Below, in pieces: positions 37,300 to 46,202 of a DNA stretch of 64,000 nucleotides. Positions within the stretch are counted from its first letter, which is position 1. Each line of letters starts with the position of its first letter. The notes beneath the pieces are model-generated. The model saw only the letters and a list, made by a program, of their open reading frames with translations. It did no database searches and was not told the DNA's origin. The translations under genes were made by a program, and so were the position numbers. The stretch covers positions 38,758 to 102,757 of the IMG/VR virus record IMGVR_UViG_3300023184_005116, one strand, 5' to 3'. This DNA is from a virus.

Positions 37300-37461
37300 A
37301 TGACCAGAAAGGCAAAGGTAAGATTTCCTAATGAATCCTATTGGGAAGAGCTATCAGTTGATACCGATCTATTCCTAGCACGTAAAGAATTTGAATATGA
37401 AGTTTTTGGATGGTATAAAGGAATATATGTTTCAATTTTAAAAGAATCGTTGAATGGCTAA
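37300..37461 (+). CDS. Small hypothetical protein
   Basis: 53 residues, ATG at 37300 and TAA at 37459-37461, beginning MTRKAKVRFPNESYWEELSV and ending in the aromatic-rich FGWYKGIYVSILKESLNG. It overlaps the topoisomerase gene by 8 bases, which supports translational coupling and that it is a real gene. No family recognised. Confidence 0.5.
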   Translation: MTRKAKVRFPNESYWEELSVDTDLFLARKEFEYEVFGWYKGIYVSILKESLNG

Positions 37462-39247
37462 GCAAGCAAATAAAGAAATTAAGGTACTTTCAGAAAGGGA
37501 TCATATCCTTTTAAGACCTACTGTTTATGTAGGTAGTGTTAAACCAACAGACGAAAAATTACCTATTGTAAGGGATAAAAAATTATTCGTAGAGCAAAGA
37601 ACCATATCAGTAGGTATGTACAAACTGTTTGATGAAGTTTTTTCAAATTCATTAGACGAGGCTAAAAGGATGGGTGGTAAAATGCAAAAAATTACCATTA
37701 ACATAGACTCATCAAAAAATTCGGTTTCAATAAAGGATACTGGTAATGGATTCTACAAAGGAACTGAAATAAATTCAACAAGTGGAAAAAGTAATATTGA
37801 AACAGCGGTTTCACAGCTAAGGGCAGGATCAAATTTTGATAATGACGATATTGAGGAATCACTAGTTGGAACAAATGGAATGGGTGTTAGCTTAGTTAAC
37901 GTTCTTTCTGAATACTTCAGTATAGAAACTATAAATGATAAATTTTACTATTTTCAAGATTGGAAAAATTACGAAGCTAATAATCCTCAAAAATCTAGTA
38001 AAACACCAGGAATGAAAGCAGGAACGGCTGTTTCCTTTATACCTTTATCTGAAGTTTTCGGACATTCTAAATGGGATAAAGAGGTTTTATCCTCAATCTT
38101 AATATTAAAGTATGACTTGATTAAAAGAGATCCTGTATTAGGAAAGCTTGAGATAGAACTAAATTGGGACGGAAGAGGTATAGATCTTAATGTAGATTTT
38201 GTAACGGAAGACTCTTTTAAAATCAATACTGAAATTGGACAAATTACTATATGGGAAAAATATGAGGGATCCGGTTCTTTAAGTTTTGTAAACTCCGCCC
38301 TTTGTACAGGAATACACCAAAAAATAGTAAACGATTTTATCAATGAAAAACTTGATGATACTTTAGGACACCATTTTTATGATTCACTTATAGTTTTAAA
38401 CTTACCCCCTAAATATGTCAAATTTGGCGATCAAAACAAGACTAGGTTTGTTACCACAAGAGAAGAGATCGAAAGTGTCTTAACGAGCAAGTTTGGATCC
38501 AAATTACAGACATTTTTTAAGACTGAACTGTATGAGAATATTTTAAAAAAGGTAGAAGAGCGTAAGAACGATGGGTATGTTAAGAAACTTAGATCTGAAA
38601 AGAAAAAGGTTAATCTTAAGCATTCTCATAAATATTTCCCAGCACAAAAATCAGTAGCAGAAAATCTATTTATAGTGGAGGGTCTTTCTGCAATGGGATC
38701 TATCCTACAGAAAAGAAACCCAAAGGAAGATGGTGTTTATGCACTAAAGGGTAAAATAAAAAACTGTAAGAACATTGGGGATCTTTCTGACAACAAAGAA
38801 ATATTAGAACTAATGCACATTCTTGGATTAGACCCAACTGCAAGAAATTCTGAAATTGTAGGTTATAAAAGAATAGTAATCGCTACCGATCCTGACCCTG
38901 ACGGCTCACACATTACATCTTTAATAATCAATTTATTCTATAAATGGTTTCCCACAGTAGTTAGAAATAAAAGATTAGGCTCATTAAAAATCCCACTGGT
39001 ATCTGTTGGGGATGGCAAAAAAAGGAAATACTATTGGGACTTAGAGGAATTTAAAAATGCTAAGCCCTCTGGTAATGTTAGGTATTTAAAAGGCCTAGGA
39101 TCTTTAGCTCTTGATGACTGGGATTGGGTAATGAAAGATAAATCGCTTTTAATTATAGAGGATAGTCAAGATAGTAAGGAAAAGCTAGAAATGGCTTTTG
39201 GAGATTCTTCAGAAGCAAGAAAAAGGTGGCTTTCGAATCAAAAGTAG
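37454..39247 (+). CDS. Type II DNA topoisomerase, ATPase/TOPRIM subunit (T4 gp39/gp60-like, GyrB/ParE family)
   Basis: 597 residues. The GHKL ATPase region shows FSNSLDEA, DTGNGF and GTNGMGVSLVN; the TOPRIM region shows IVEGLSAMGSI and ATDPDPDGSHI. In T4 this large subunit is divided into gp39 and gp60; here it is one uninterrupted gene. It pairs with the cleavage subunit encoded at 44032-45441, giving a complete phage topoisomerase used at replication origins and forks. Confidence 0.85.
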   Translation: MAKQANKEIKVLSERDHILLRPTVYVGSVKPTDEKLPIVRDKKLFVEQRTISVGMYKLFDEVFSNSLDEAKRMGGKMQKITINIDSSKNSVSIKDTGNGFYKGTEINSTSGKSNIETAVSQLRAGSNFDNDDIEESLVGTNGMGVSLVNVLSEYFSIETINDKFYYFQDWKNYEANNPQKSSKTPGMKAGTAVSFIPLSEVFGHSKWDKEVLSSILILKYDLIKRDPVLGKLEIELNWDGRGIDLNVDFVTEDSFKINTEIGQITIWEKYEGSGSLSFVNSALCTGIHQKIVNDFINEKLDDTLGHHFYDSLIVLNLPPKYVKFGDQNKTRFVTTREEIESVLTSKFGSKLQTFFKTELYENILKKVEERKNDGYVKKLRSEKKKVNLKHSHKYFPAQKSVAENLFIVEGLSAMGSILQKRNPKEDGVYALKGKIKNCKNIGDLSDNKEILELMHILGLDPTARNSEIVGYKRIVIATDPDPDGSHITSLIINLFYKWFPTVVRNKRLGSLKIPLVSVGDGKKRKYYWDLEEFKNAKPSGNVRYLKGLGSLALDDWDWVMKDKSLLIIEDSQDSKEKLEMAFGDSSEARKRWLSNQK

Positions 39248-39252
39248 AAAAA

Positions 39253-39260
39253 GATATATA
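39253..39260 (+). promoter_or_regulatory. Late-promoter-like element GATATATA, very close to ATG
   Basis: GATATATA ends only 5 bases before the ATG at 39266. If it acts as a T4-type late -10 element, transcription would begin at about the A of the ATG, giving a leaderless message. Confidence 0.45.
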
Positions 39261-39265
39261 CTCTA

Positions 39266-40012
39266 ATGATTTTACGTCTAACACAATTCGTTGTAGAGCA
39301 GGAAGGAAATTCTGCTGAGGGGCAAGAAATAAAGCCCAAAGAAATTCCTGCGGGGAAATTAAAAATCAATTGGGTAAAACCAGACCTTGCAGAAGATATT
39401 GAGCATTATGATGATAAAGCAAAATTAGAGTTTTATCAGCATAACATTACTATAGGTAATAAGGATATAGGAAAGGTAGCTCCAAGGTCTACTAAATTCT
39501 ATAAATATATTTCATCTCCTTTTAAAAACGGAAACTTTGCAACAGTTCCTTTGTTTTCTGATGATGAATTTAATATAAACAGAATCCAGAACTTAATGGC
39601 TTATGAATTTGACAATATCACTTCTGGAGCATATGGTAAAGCATATGGAGATGTACTTGTTAAATTAGCAGATGATCTAAAACAATCGGGAAGCCTTACA
39701 CTGCCAGCTCCTATATTAATTCGTTTCATAAACTTTGGCGAAACTAGAACATCCTCTGAATCAAGTTATTATTTATTTTCTGGAAATAGGTTAGTAAATC
39801 TTGCACTTCAATATAACATTCCAGTTAAAGCCTGGGTAATTGATTTGGTACCTTCTAGAAGAGACGTAAGAGAATTTGCAACACAAGCGGGGGTAACATC
39901 AGATCCTGTACAATTCAAAAAGATCATAAGAAGGTCAACTGGTAAGGAAACCCTTGACGAACTTACTGCGAGGGAAAGATTCAAAATTATACAGTCTCTT
40001 AAAAACTTTTAA
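39266..40012 (+). CDS. Putative packaged protein, ParB/Srx-like fold suspected
   Basis: 248 residues beginning MILRLTQFVVE|QEG (cut site VVE). The segment PILIRFINFGETRTSSESSY followed by YLFSGNRLVNLALQYNIPVKAWVIDL resembles the GNRR-type core of ParB-like nuclease/sulfiredoxin-fold domains, which bind DNA or nucleotides. The resemblance is from pattern only. It lies behind a late-promoter-like element between topoisomerase and UV endonuclease genes. Confidence 0.45.
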   Translation: MILRLTQFVVEQEGNSAEGQEIKPKEIPAGKLKINWVKPDLAEDIEHYDDKAKLEFYQHNITIGNKDIGKVAPRSTKFYKYISSPFKNGNFATVPLFSDDEFNINRIQNLMAYEFDNITSGAYGKAYGDVLVKLADDLKQSGSLTLPAPILIRFINFGETRTSSESSYYLFSGNRLVNLALQYNIPVKAWVIDLVPSRRDVREFATQAGVTSDPVQFKKIIRRSTGKETLDELTARERFKIIQSLKNF

Positions 40013-40025
40013 TTACATTTGTAGA

Positions 40026-40940
40026 ATGATCTACAAAAACAGAATGGGGTATTGTTGTATATGTCTTTCGCTAGAAGGTATCACAACAAATAGGGGAATG
40101 GTTAATAGAACCTTCCTAGAAAAAGGATTGGACTATGCTTCGGAGTTAGCTCTAAAGAACGTAACAGATCTAGTTAAGATAATAGAATTCAACGGTAAAT
40201 CCGGGATTGAAATGTATCGTATGAGCTCTGATATGTTTCCCTGGTTCTCAGAATATGAAATAGAAGATTTACCAGATTTTAAAGAGATACACGAGAAATT
40301 AAAAGAAGCTGGGGATTTAGCAAAATCGCTAAAACAAAGGCTGAGCTTTCATCCATCTCATTATTGTGTTATTGCTTCTGAAAGATCAGACGTAGTTCAA
40401 AAATCAGTAAAGGAATTAAATCAACATGCACAGATTATGGATTTAATGGGATTAGAAAGAAGCCACAATTACCCTATAAATATACACATCAATACTACAA
40501 AGCCATCTAAGGAAGAAGCTGCTAATAGATTTATAGACTCGTACAATCTATTAAATGAGTCAGTTAAATCTAGACTTGTTGTAGAGAACGACGATAAAAA
40601 AAGTCAATTTACACCTACAGATTTATACGAACTTCTTTACAAAAAAACCGGAACCCCTATTACATACGATTTTTTACATCATAAATGTAATCCTGATTTA
40701 TTAACTGAATTAGAAGCATTAGATCTTTGTATATCTACGTGGCCAGATGGTATTTCTGCCTTAACACATTTCTCAGATTCTAGAAAAATATTTGAAGATT
40801 CCAATGCTAAGGAGGTAGCACATTCCGATTGGATCTGGTCAAAGATAGAAACTTATGACAGAATTTTCGATATAGAATTAGAGGTAAAGATGAAGGATCT
40901 TGCCTTATTAAAATATATTGAGACATGGAAGAAGGCCTAG
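40026..40940 (+). CDS. UV damage endonuclease (UvdE/UvsE family)
   Basis: 304 residues from the ATG at 40026 (MIYKNRMGYCCICLSLEG), chosen because an earlier in-frame start would extend into the preceding gene. Family landmarks are present: LGLSL-like CICLSLEG, MYRMSSDMFPW, RLSFHPSHYCVI, LVVENDDK, TYDFLHHKCNP and a HSDWIW-type end. The enzyme is a metal-dependent TIM-barrel nuclease that nicks 5' to UV photoproducts. It replaces T4 endonuclease V (DenV) in function. Confidence 0.8.
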   Translation: MIYKNRMGYCCICLSLEGITTNRGMVNRTFLEKGLDYASELALKNVTDLVKIIEFNGKSGIEMYRMSSDMFPWFSEYEIEDLPDFKEIHEKLKEAGDLAKSLKQRLSFHPSHYCVIASERSDVVQKSVKELNQHAQIMDLMGLERSHNYPINIHINTTKPSKEEAANRFIDSYNLLNESVKSRLVVENDDKKSQFTPTDLYELLYKKTGTPITYDFLHHKCNPDLLTELEALDLCISTWPDGISALTHFSDSRKIFEDSNAKEVAHSDWIWSKIETYDRIFDIELEVKMKDLALLKYIETWKKA

Positions 40941-41143
40941 ATTTAACAAAAGCAAATTGGAGTTTAGATAGCGGAATCTATTTACATTCAATAAAAGAAT
41001 CAATAGAAGAAAATTATCCTGAATCAGAAATGAAAAAGGAATTAGATCTAATGGGATACGTTCTTGAAGATCTTTTAGATAACGAGAAGCTTCAAAAGTT
41101 TCTTAAAGTATTAGAAGAAAAATATCCGGATAATGTGGTTTAG
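40925..41143 (+). CDS. Small acidic helical protein
   Basis: 72 residues, Glu/Leu/Lys-rich (ELDLMGYVLEDLLDNEKLQK), overlapping the end of the UV endonuclease gene by 16 bases and the next small membrane protein by 11. No family recognised. The tight overlaps support a real, coupled gene. Confidence 0.5.
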   Translation: MEEGLDLTKANWSLDSGIYLHSIKESIEENYPESEMKKELDLMGYVLEDLLDNEKLQKFLKVLEEKYPDNVV

Positions 41144-41282
41144 AAAAGTAATAAAGTATTTAGCTTTTAGCGTTGGGATTTTTGTATTAGGTTTTTTAAT
41201 TTTTGGTGCTGTAGCATTCTTAGAAATTAATAAAATGCTTGGTGCATTAGTTTCCTATATAAGAAAAAAAATATCTAAGTGA
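41133..41282 (+). CDS. Small membrane protein
   Basis: 49 residues, ATG at 41133 and TGA at 41280-41282. A basic N-terminus (MWFRKVIKYLA) precedes one transmembrane segment (FSVGIFVLGFLIFGAVAFL) and a basic C-terminal tail (YIRKKISK). It overlaps the preceding gene by 11 bases and the dnaJ GTG start by 4. Possible membrane anchor or small lysis/exclusion protein; function unknown. Confidence 0.5.
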   Translation: MWFRKVIKYLAFSVGIFVLGFLIFGAVAFLEINKMLGALVSYIRKKISK

Positions 41283-42337
41283 TAGACTATTATAAAATAT
41301 TAGGCATTCAAGATAATGCTGACGATGATACTATAAAAAAAGCTTATAGGGTAAATGCTAAAAAGTATCACCCAGATAGGAACAAAGAAGAAGGTTCTGA
41401 GGAAAAATTTAAACAAATAGCTGAAGCCTATGAGGTTTTAAGTAATCCCGAAAAGAAAAGAAAATATGACATCACTAAGGGGATGGGTGGGAATGGAGGA
41501 TTTGATGATATCTTTAATAGATTTAATCAAAAATGGCAAAACCAACAAGATCCTTTTGCGTCCCATTATAACCCATTTGGCCAAACACACCAAAGTAATG
41601 TAAAAGGATCATCATTAAATATCACTTTACAAATTACACTTGATGACATTTTAAAAGGTGTTGACAAAAGAATTAAACTTAAAAGAAATAAGAAATGTTC
41701 TTCCTGTGATGGTACTGGTGCAGATGGAGGAACGTCTTTTCAAACGTGTGGAAATTGTAATGGATCAGGATTCTTTACCGTTAACCAAAACAGGGGATAC
41801 GTACAGATAAACAGTGTTCAAGAATGCGGTTCTTGTAAAGGAACTGGCAAAGTAGTTTTAGAAAACTGTATAACTTGTTTTGGTGGAGGTGTTAAAAGTA
41901 TTGAAGATGTTGTTGATATAAAAATTCCTGCTGGTGCTTCTGACGGAATGCAATTCGTAGTGGAAGGAAAAGGAAACGATCCTAGAGGTCCCGGTAAAGC
42001 AGGAGATCTATTTATAAAGATCCGAGAAATACAAGACCCAGAATTCATAAGAAGAGGTATAGATTTAATCACATCCAAGGAGATAAGTTTTATTGATGCT
42101 ATATTAGGTACTAACGTCGATGTAGATATGCCTACCGGGGAATCTGTTAAGGCTGTTGTCGATCCGGGAACGGTATCTGGTACCGTTCTTAAATTTAGTA
42201 ACAAAGGAGTACCAAATATAGGATATGGAAACAAGGGAGATTTTTTAGTAGAACTTCATATAAAGGTACCAAAGGATCTTAACGAGGAGGAAAAAGAGTT
42301 TTGTGAGTCCCTTAAAAATCTAGATATTTTCAAATAA
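41279..42337 (+). CDS. dnaJ: DnaJ co-chaperone (complete J domain, zinc fingers and C-terminal domains)
   Basis: 352 residues from a GTG start (MIDYYKILGIQDNADDD). The J domain has HPD (about residues 31-33), followed by a Gly/Phe region, four CxxCxGxG-type zinc repeats (CSSCDGTG, CGNCNGSG, CGSCKGTG, CITCFGGG) and the substrate-binding C-terminal barrels. It is a full type I DnaJ, probably working with host DnaK to fold phage proteins or remodel replication complexes. No DnaK gene is in this window. Together with Hsp20 and ClpP it forms a phage protein-quality-control set. Confidence 0.9.
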   Translation: MIDYYKILGIQDNADDDTIKKAYRVNAKKYHPDRNKEEGSEEKFKQIAEAYEVLSNPEKKRKYDITKGMGGNGGFDDIFNRFNQKWQNQQDPFASHYNPFGQTHQSNVKGSSLNITLQITLDDILKGVDKRIKLKRNKKCSSCDGTGADGGTSFQTCGNCNGSGFFTVNQNRGYVQINSVQECGSCKGTGKVVLENCITCFGGGVKSIEDVVDIKIPAGASDGMQFVVEGKGNDPRGPGKAGDLFIKIREIQDPEFIRRGIDLITSKEISFIDAILGTNVDVDMPTGESVKAVVDPGTVSGTVLKFSNKGVPNIGYGNKGDFLVELHIKVPKDLNEEEKEFCESLKNLDIFK

Positions 42338-42663
42338 TGATAACAGCTTTTATTTTTTATATAATGTGTGTATGGGGATTTACCCATATACTAGTTTCTT
42401 CTAAAATTCTAATCTCTTTTAGAGATTGGGTTACTATTAAATCTAGTTTTTTTGGAGAAATGTTGGGGTGTTATCAATGCACTTCTTTTTGGACCTCAAT
42501 TATATTGTACTTTGTATTCAATGATCTACAATTAAATACAATTAGAAAAAATATCTTTGGACTTGACCTAAGTCTAGATTTTTTATTATGGGGTTTTATC
42601 GGTTCTGGATTAGTTTCTTTTATATCCGTATTTTTGTCCCTTATAATAAAAAAGGGTAAATAG
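42337..42663 (+). CDS. Membrane protein, DUF1360-like
   Basis: 108 residues with about three hydrophobic segments (ITAFIFYIMCVWGFTHIL, SFWTSIILYFVF, LLWGFIGSGLVSFISVFL). The phrase GEMLGCYQCTSFWTS matches the CxxC-FW signature of small DUF1360-type membrane proteins common in phages. Function unknown. It begins on the last base of the dnaJ stop. Confidence 0.6.
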   Translation: MITAFIFYIMCVWGFTHILVSSKILISFRDWVTIKSSFFGEMLGCYQCTSFWTSIILYFVFNDLQLNTIRKNIFGLDLSLDFLLWGFIGSGLVSFISVFLSLIIKKGK

Positions 42664-42664
42664 G

Positions 42665-42672
42665 GATATATA
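42665..42672 (+). promoter_or_regulatory. Late-promoter-like element GATATATA, very close to ATG
   Basis: GATATATA begins 2 bases after the preceding stop and ends 5 bases before the ATG at 42678, the same close spacing as at 39253, again suggesting a leaderless late transcript. Confidence 0.45.
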
Positions 42673-42677
42673 GATTT

Positions 42678-43985
42678 ATGAGAAAGCCATTATTATCCTT
42701 TCAGGAATACATATTAGAACAGGAAACAGTTACCCCCGCTACTACCATTTCTACAACAGGTACGGATGGACCAAAAGCTCCTGAAACTGAAAGGGAGGCT
42801 AAATCTAGAATTGCTGCAGGACTGGTTAAAGATCTTTTTGGAGATATTTCAGGAGTTACTGGATCTATAGATGGAGAAATTGCTTTAACTCAAGAGGTTA
42901 AAGATTCCGTCCCATACAGAGGATGTGGAGCTTCTGAACCTTTTAAGTTAGAAAAAACACCTATACCAGCAGGGGCATTTAAAGCAATACTTAACTACCT
43001 ACAAGAAAAAGGAGTTGGCGATTATAAAAGAGCTATTCAAGAAATAGATGAGAAAAGAGCGGTAATAATAGGGGTTAGAAATTTTATTGATGTAAAAAAA
43101 GAAACTGCAAATCAAGATAGGTTTACAGATTCAATTTATTTTATTCCTGGTAATATTACAACAGGAGCTACCGGATCAACTGGTACTGTTGCTGCAAAAG
43201 AATCCAATATAATTTCTTTTGATAAATTCTCTAATGTAAACGAGGAGGACGATTTATTTAAAAAGATGAAAGATGCAAGAGAAAAAATTGCATCTGGAGG
43301 TAAAACACCTTCTGCAGCCACTGCTGCAGCTACCGGCTCTACAGGATCTACAGGAGCAATAGCAGTAAATCTAGGACCAAATATAACCCCGTATCAAATT
43401 ACAACAGTTCCTAGCTTAGCATATTACGGTAAAGATCCTCTTAATCCTAAAGGTACTGGTATAAAAATGCCAGGAGACACACTATACTTCCTTAAAGAAC
43501 ATAAATTAGGTCACGGAACATATAAGATGATGGTCGAGGGTGAAAAAATTAAGGTTGGGAGATATCCAGTAGGAGTTACTAAATTTGAAACATATAAACC
43601 AGCAGATGTTACTACCGAAGACTGCGGTATGGAAATACACAGATCATCAACTAAAGGTGTAGGTATATGTGTAGGACCTTGGTCAGCGGGATGTCAAGTA
43701 TTCTCTGATTATAGTGAATTCCAAGAATTTATATCAAAAGCAGAAAAAGAACAAATGAATAACGGCAAATTTGTTTATGCTTTAATTCAATTGGACGATA
43801 TAGGTAAAGAAAATATGGATAAAGCCATAAGAGGTGAATCCCTTTCTGGATCTGCATTAGCCGCTACCACTGCACCATCAGCTACTGGAACTACAGGAAC
43901 TACTGGAACTACAGGAACTACTGGAACTACAGGAGCTACATCTACCCAAGCAGGCAAATTAAGTAAATTAGGAAGGATAACCTAA
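42678..43985 (+). CDS. Putative packaged L,D-transpeptidase-like (YkuD-type) protein
   Basis: 435 residues. The N-terminus MRKPLLSFQEYILE|Q is capsid-targeting-like (cut site ILE). The region at about 325-355 holds MEIHRSS and VGPWSAGCQVF, resembling the His and Ser-x-Gly-Cys catalytic segment of YkuD-type L,D-transpeptidases or a related peptidoglycan-active fold. Ala/Thr/Gly-rich linkers flank it, and the C-terminus has a Thr-Gly repeat. If packaged, it could act on peptidoglycan during DNA entry. The enzymatic reading is motif-based. Confidence 0.5.
   Translation: MRKPLLSFQEYILEQETVTPATTISTTGTDGPKAPETEREAKSRIAAGLVKDLFGDISGVTGSIDGEIALTQEVKDSVPYRGCGASEPFKLEKTPIPAGAFKAILNYLQEKGVGDYKRAIQEIDEKRAVIIGVRNFIDVKKETANQDRFTDSIYFIPGNITTGATGSTGTVAAKESNIISFDKFSNVNEEDDLFKKMKDAREKIASGGKTPSAATAAATGSTGSTGAIAVNLGPNITPYQITTVPSLAYYGKDPLNPKGTGIKMPGDTLYFLKEHKLGHGTYKMMVEGEKIKVGRYPVGVTKFETYKPADVTTEDCGMEIHRSSTKGVGICVGPWSAGCQVFSDYSEFQEFISKAEKEQMNNGKFVYALIQLDDIGKENMDKAIRGESLSGSALAATTAPSATGTTGTTGTTGTTGTTGATSTQAGKLSKLGRIT
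43884..43937 (+). repeat. Three tandem 18-bp units encoding Thr-Gly-Thr
   Basis: Three near-identical 18-base units (ACTGGAACTACAGGAACT type) in the C-terminal linker of the transpeptidase-like gene encode a Thr-Gly-Thr repeat. A slippage-prone linker, without other apparent role. Confidence 0.75.
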
Positions 43986-44031
43986 GAAACTTTCTTTTAT
44001 TAGCTCCCTAGAAAAAGTAAATACAATTCTA

Positions 44032-45441
44032 GTGGAGAAAAGAATAACGATTTCAGATCAAATTAATAATGACTATAGGAAATATGCCCTATATGTCATA
44101 CAGAGCAGAGGAATACCAAATTTCTACGATGCTCTTACTCCTGTACAAAGATTAATCCTACAGAATTCTCCAAGTTCTTTTAAAAAGACTGTGGGTGTTA
44201 TAGGCGAAGTTTTTAGTACTGGACTTTATCACCACGGCGACTCTTCAATGTCTCAAGCAATATCTAAGCTAGCAAGGCCATTCTCCTGCGCAGACCAAAT
44301 ACTTCTAGGAGACGGATTTTTCGGGACACCTGTTAATCCTTCGCCTTCCGCCCCTAGGTATACTCAAGTAAAAATTGCTCAGAAATATAAAGACCTTATT
44401 GAAAAGTATAAGGATCTAAATGTTGCCAATGAGGAGGGAGGATTTGATTGGATCCATGTTGATTACCCAGTTGGTTTATCTACACATATTGTTGGTATTG
44501 CCGTTGGATACAAGTCAAACATCTTACCAAGAAAGCCTGAAGATATTGTTGCATTCCTTGAAGGTAATAGATCAAAAAAAATTAAACCTTATTTTAAGGG
44601 ATTTAGTGGTAAGGTTACAAGAATGGATTCTTTAAGATCCGCATGGTTGATTGAGGGTGAAACTGAAATAGATCCTATAGCAAGAACATTTAAGATTAAT
44701 TCCATATCTCCTTTACAAAGATATGAGTCATTTTTTACAAGATTAAATATTGCTTTAGAGAAAAGTGGATTCAATTATAAAATGGACAACTACTCAACAG
44801 AGGAAGTAAAGATCAGCATAAAATTTAGATGCACAGACCAGGAGTTTAAAACTATATGCGATTCATTAGCAAAAGAGACTAAACAGATAGTTACTGAAAA
44901 TATTGTATTTGTAAAAGATGGTAATGTTTTAGAATATGACGAGATTGATGATTATCTGGAGGATTTTATTGTACACCGAGAAAATACAATTTTAAAAAGA
45001 TATGAAAGAGATCTTGTTTATTTAACTGACGAACTTGAATTCCTTGAAGCCAAGCTTAAGTTTCTAACTTTTATGTCAGATAAAAAAAGATCTGCAGATG
45101 ATGTACTAGATTTTCTTTCTCCCTACAGGAAAGAAATATCAAGAAGATTGGAATCAATTCCTCTTACCAAGCTAACAAAAGAAGAAATTAATAAGACAAA
45201 AGAAGAAATTAATTCTTGTAAATCAAGTATAAAGATTAAGACTCAGGAAATTAAAGACCAGAAGGTTAAATCAAAAGCAGCAGAGAAAGCCAACTCTTCT
45301 GTTTCTAGAAAAACATCAAGAACAACATCTCTAATGGGAGATACAAAGGATGAATTTCATAACGGAATAAGAATTTTTAATCCAGAGGACGAACAAGAAG
45401 AAACATTAGAAACATTAGAAACAAATATAGAAAATGAGTAA
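44032..45441 (+). CDS. Type II DNA topoisomerase, DNA-cleavage subunit (T4 gp52-like, GyrA/ParC family)
   Basis: 469 residues from a GTG start (MEKRITISDQINNDYRKYAL). YVIQSRGIPNFYDALTPVQR, HHGDSSMSQAI and APRYTQVKIAQ follow the family; the Tyr in PRYTQ (about residue 111) is the DNA-linking residue. As in T4 gp52, the GyrA C-terminal beta-pinwheel is absent and the protein ends in a charged coil. It partners the ATPase subunit at 37454-39247; the two are separated by about 5 kb. Confidence 0.85.
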   Translation: MEKRITISDQINNDYRKYALYVIQSRGIPNFYDALTPVQRLILQNSPSSFKKTVGVIGEVFSTGLYHHGDSSMSQAISKLARPFSCADQILLGDGFFGTPVNPSPSAPRYTQVKIAQKYKDLIEKYKDLNVANEEGGFDWIHVDYPVGLSTHIVGIAVGYKSNILPRKPEDIVAFLEGNRSKKIKPYFKGFSGKVTRMDSLRSAWLIEGETEIDPIARTFKINSISPLQRYESFFTRLNIALEKSGFNYKMDNYSTEEVKISIKFRCTDQEFKTICDSLAKETKQIVTENIVFVKDGNVLEYDEIDDYLEDFIVHRENTILKRYERDLVYLTDELEFLEAKLKFLTFMSDKKRSADDVLDFLSPYRKEISRRLESIPLTKLTKEEINKTKEEINSCKSSIKIKTQEIKDQKVKSKAAEKANSSVSRKTSRTTSLMGDTKDEFHNGIRIFNPEDEQEETLETLETNIENE

Positions 45442-46201
45442 AAAAACACAAACTTGGAATTTTAAAATAGCTAACTCCTCTAACTTTATGGCTTTTCTTA
45501 AGAAGCTTAAATTAGTTGATAAGAGTGTTCCGTTAGAATTAGAAGGAAATAATTTATTTGGTAAAGTTAGAACACCTGACAAATCTGTAATCAAATATGT
45601 TAATGTAGATCTTAACGATATTCTGGAAGGCGATCTTCCACCAAATAGATTAAAGGTTGGCCTTCTTGAGATAGGTAAATTAGTTGATGTGTTCAAATAT
45701 TTTGGACCAGAAGAATCAATAAGTTTAATTATTGAATCTCAGCCATACGAGGGTGACTTAATAGCAACAAGTATTAAATTCTCATCTTCATCACTTAACA
45801 TCTTTATAAAATGTGCAGATATTAGTTTGCTTGCTTATGTAGATGATAATATTCAAAGAAGCATACATTCAACTGAAGGATCTGAGGTTAGCTTTGAGAT
45901 CTCAAGAGAAAGCTTTCAAAAAATATCTTCTTTAACTGGAATTGAATCCAATTCAGAAGAGCTACTTCATTTTGATGTACATTCAGAAGGAGTTACTGTA
46001 AGAGGTAATTCTTTCCATTATATGATAATCAAAGGCAAAACTGCCACCGGATTTACCGATCCTAAAGTCTATACAATTTATAAAAATCAATTCTCTTACA
46101 TAGATCAAGAAAATTCGGAAATACATTTTCACGAAAATAGAGTTCTTGTAAAGTCAACAGAGTCGGATTCAATGATTGCAATAGGTTTAGTAGAGGTATA
46201 A
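45434..46201 (+). CDS. Sliding clamp, T4 gp45-like
   Basis: 255 residues. Size, the N-terminal NFKIANSSNFMAFLKKLKLV and the two-domain alternating pattern (LNIFIKCADISLLAYVDD near the middle, SMIAIGLVEV at the end) fit gp45-type trimeric processivity clamps. It lies 1 base before the C-terminal polymerase gene; in T4 gp45 heads the gp44-gp62-regA-gp43 order, so clamp-polymerase linkage is conserved. Clamp-loader genes are not in the window. Confidence 0.7.
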   Translation: MSKKTQTWNFKIANSSNFMAFLKKLKLVDKSVPLELEGNNLFGKVRTPDKSVIKYVNVDLNDILEGDLPPNRLKVGLLEIGKLVDVFKYFGPEESISLIIESQPYEGDLIATSIKFSSSSLNIFIKCADISLLAYVDDNIQRSIHSTEGSEVSFEISRESFQKISSLTGIESNSEELLHFDVHSEGVTVRGNSFHYMIIKGKTATGFTDPKVYTIYKNQFSYIDQENSEIHFHENRVLVKSTESDSMIAIGLVEV

Positions 46202-46202
46202 T

